A DNA stretch of 64,000 nt, from positions 1 to 64,000 of the forward strand of contig NZ_VMDU01000007.1 of NCBI RefSeq assembly GCF_008271465.1, read 5' to 3'. The notes beneath the pieces were generated by a model, which was given only the letters and a program-made list of their open reading frames with translations, ran no database searches and had not been told where the DNA came from. The DNA comes from Tabrizicola flagellatus. Lineage in GTDB: Bacteria > Pseudomonadota > Alphaproteobacteria > Rhodobacterales > Rhodobacteraceae. Of the stretch, positions 63,775 through 64,000 are shown piece by piece. A program made the translations under genes and the position numbers. How positions within the stretch are numbered: the stretch's first letter is position 1; each line of letters opens with the position of its first letter.

Positions 63775-64000
63775 TCAGAGGAATTTCTGCATCAGCACAA
63801 GGTCGAGGAAGCGGCCGAACTTGTGGCCCGCCTCGGGAACGGTGGCGATCACGCGATAGCCCATCCGCGCGTGGAAGGCCTGGCCCTCCGGGTTCTCGCC
63901 CGAGACGCCGGCGATCATCTGGTGCGCACCGCGCGTGCGGGCGTGATCCTCGATTGCCGTCAGCAGCGCGCGGCCCGTGCCCTTGCCGCGGCAGTCCGGT
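63775..64000 (-). CDS. GNAT-family N-acetyltransferase, 5' part outside the window
   Basis: Only the C-terminal 74 codons are present; the gene continues past the right edge. The acetyl-CoA-binding loop CRGKGTGRALL and later EGQAFHARMGYRVIATV, then FGRFLDLVLMQKFL, place it in the phosphinothricin-acetyltransferase-like GNAT group. Substrate unknown. Confidence 0.8.
   Translation of the reverse strand, partial: PDCRGKGTGRALLTAIEDHARTRGAHQMIAGVSGENPEGQAFHARMGYRVIATVPEAGHKFGRFLDLVLMQKFL

Overview
The window looks like the chromosome of a high-GC alphaproteobacterium of the Rhodobacterales (Rhodobacteraceae). Reasons: the division and cell-wall cluster has the order ftsW-murG-murC-(two DUF2484 genes)-murB-ddl-ftsQ-ftsA-ftsZ, followed by lpxC-bamD-recN; there is an F1-ATPase zeta-type inhibitor (DUF1476), a three-part cobalamin methionine synthase set with DUF1638, and a short repeat I recognise from this family. 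I cannot name the genus. Coding density is high, and I see no insertion sequences, phage genes or CRISPR arrays.

Layout. (1) 53-12582, minus strand: a compact polyketide/non-ribosomal-peptide operon. It holds one PKS (KS-AT-KR-DH-ACP-TE), one NRPS whose adenylation domain is interrupted by a luciferase-like flavin monooxygenase and preceded by a formyltransferase, a phosphopantetheinyl transferase and an SGNH-type hydrolase. (2) 12995-16459, plus strand and divergent from the PKS: an exopolysaccharide chain-length/export control module (ExeA-like ATPase, Wzz/GumC-like protein, CpsD-like kinase), then tRNA-Gly. (3) 16909-24662: a small EF-hand protein, a CsbD protein, pyruvate carboxylase, a UvrD-type helicase with a compositionally odd internal segment, and a P-loop kinase. 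(4) 24787-39306: the division/cell-wall cluster, lpxC, bamD and recN. (5) 39427-47519: a small protein, a GlcD/Dld-type FAD oxidase, purQ, a DctB/DctD-like two-component pair whose regulator lacks the sigma-54 contact loop, and a three-gene sugar-modification set. (6) 48023-57447: RNase E, a TusA-like protein, CcdA, a membrane hydrolase overlapping a cytochrome P450, purS, an MFS transporter, purC and the DUF1476 inhibitor. (7) 57653-64000: homocysteine methyltransferase, a PA0069-type radical SAM protein, a corrinoid protein, DUF1638, a secreted hypothetical protein, an EEP nuclease-like protein, a TerB/J-domain protein and a cut-off GNAT gene.

How the parts fit. In region 1 the NRPS most plausibly loads, formylates and oxidises an amino acid. 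The PKS then extends, reduces and dehydrates it and releases it through its own thioesterase, so the biosynthetic order would be the reverse of gene order. Sharing a 412-bp divergent control region with an exopolysaccharide kinase module suggests, without proving, a link between the small molecule and surface polysaccharide. Region 4 builds peptidoglycan, the Z-ring and the outer membrane. Region 7 carries two recognisable pieces of a split methionine synthase plus DUF1638.

The observations I rate highest are the interrupted NRPS with its degenerate condensation remnant, the DctD-like regulator without GAFTGA, the mosaic uvrD, the divergent PKS/exopolysaccharide arrangement, the split methionine synthase set, and a palindrome found just behind two unrelated genes.
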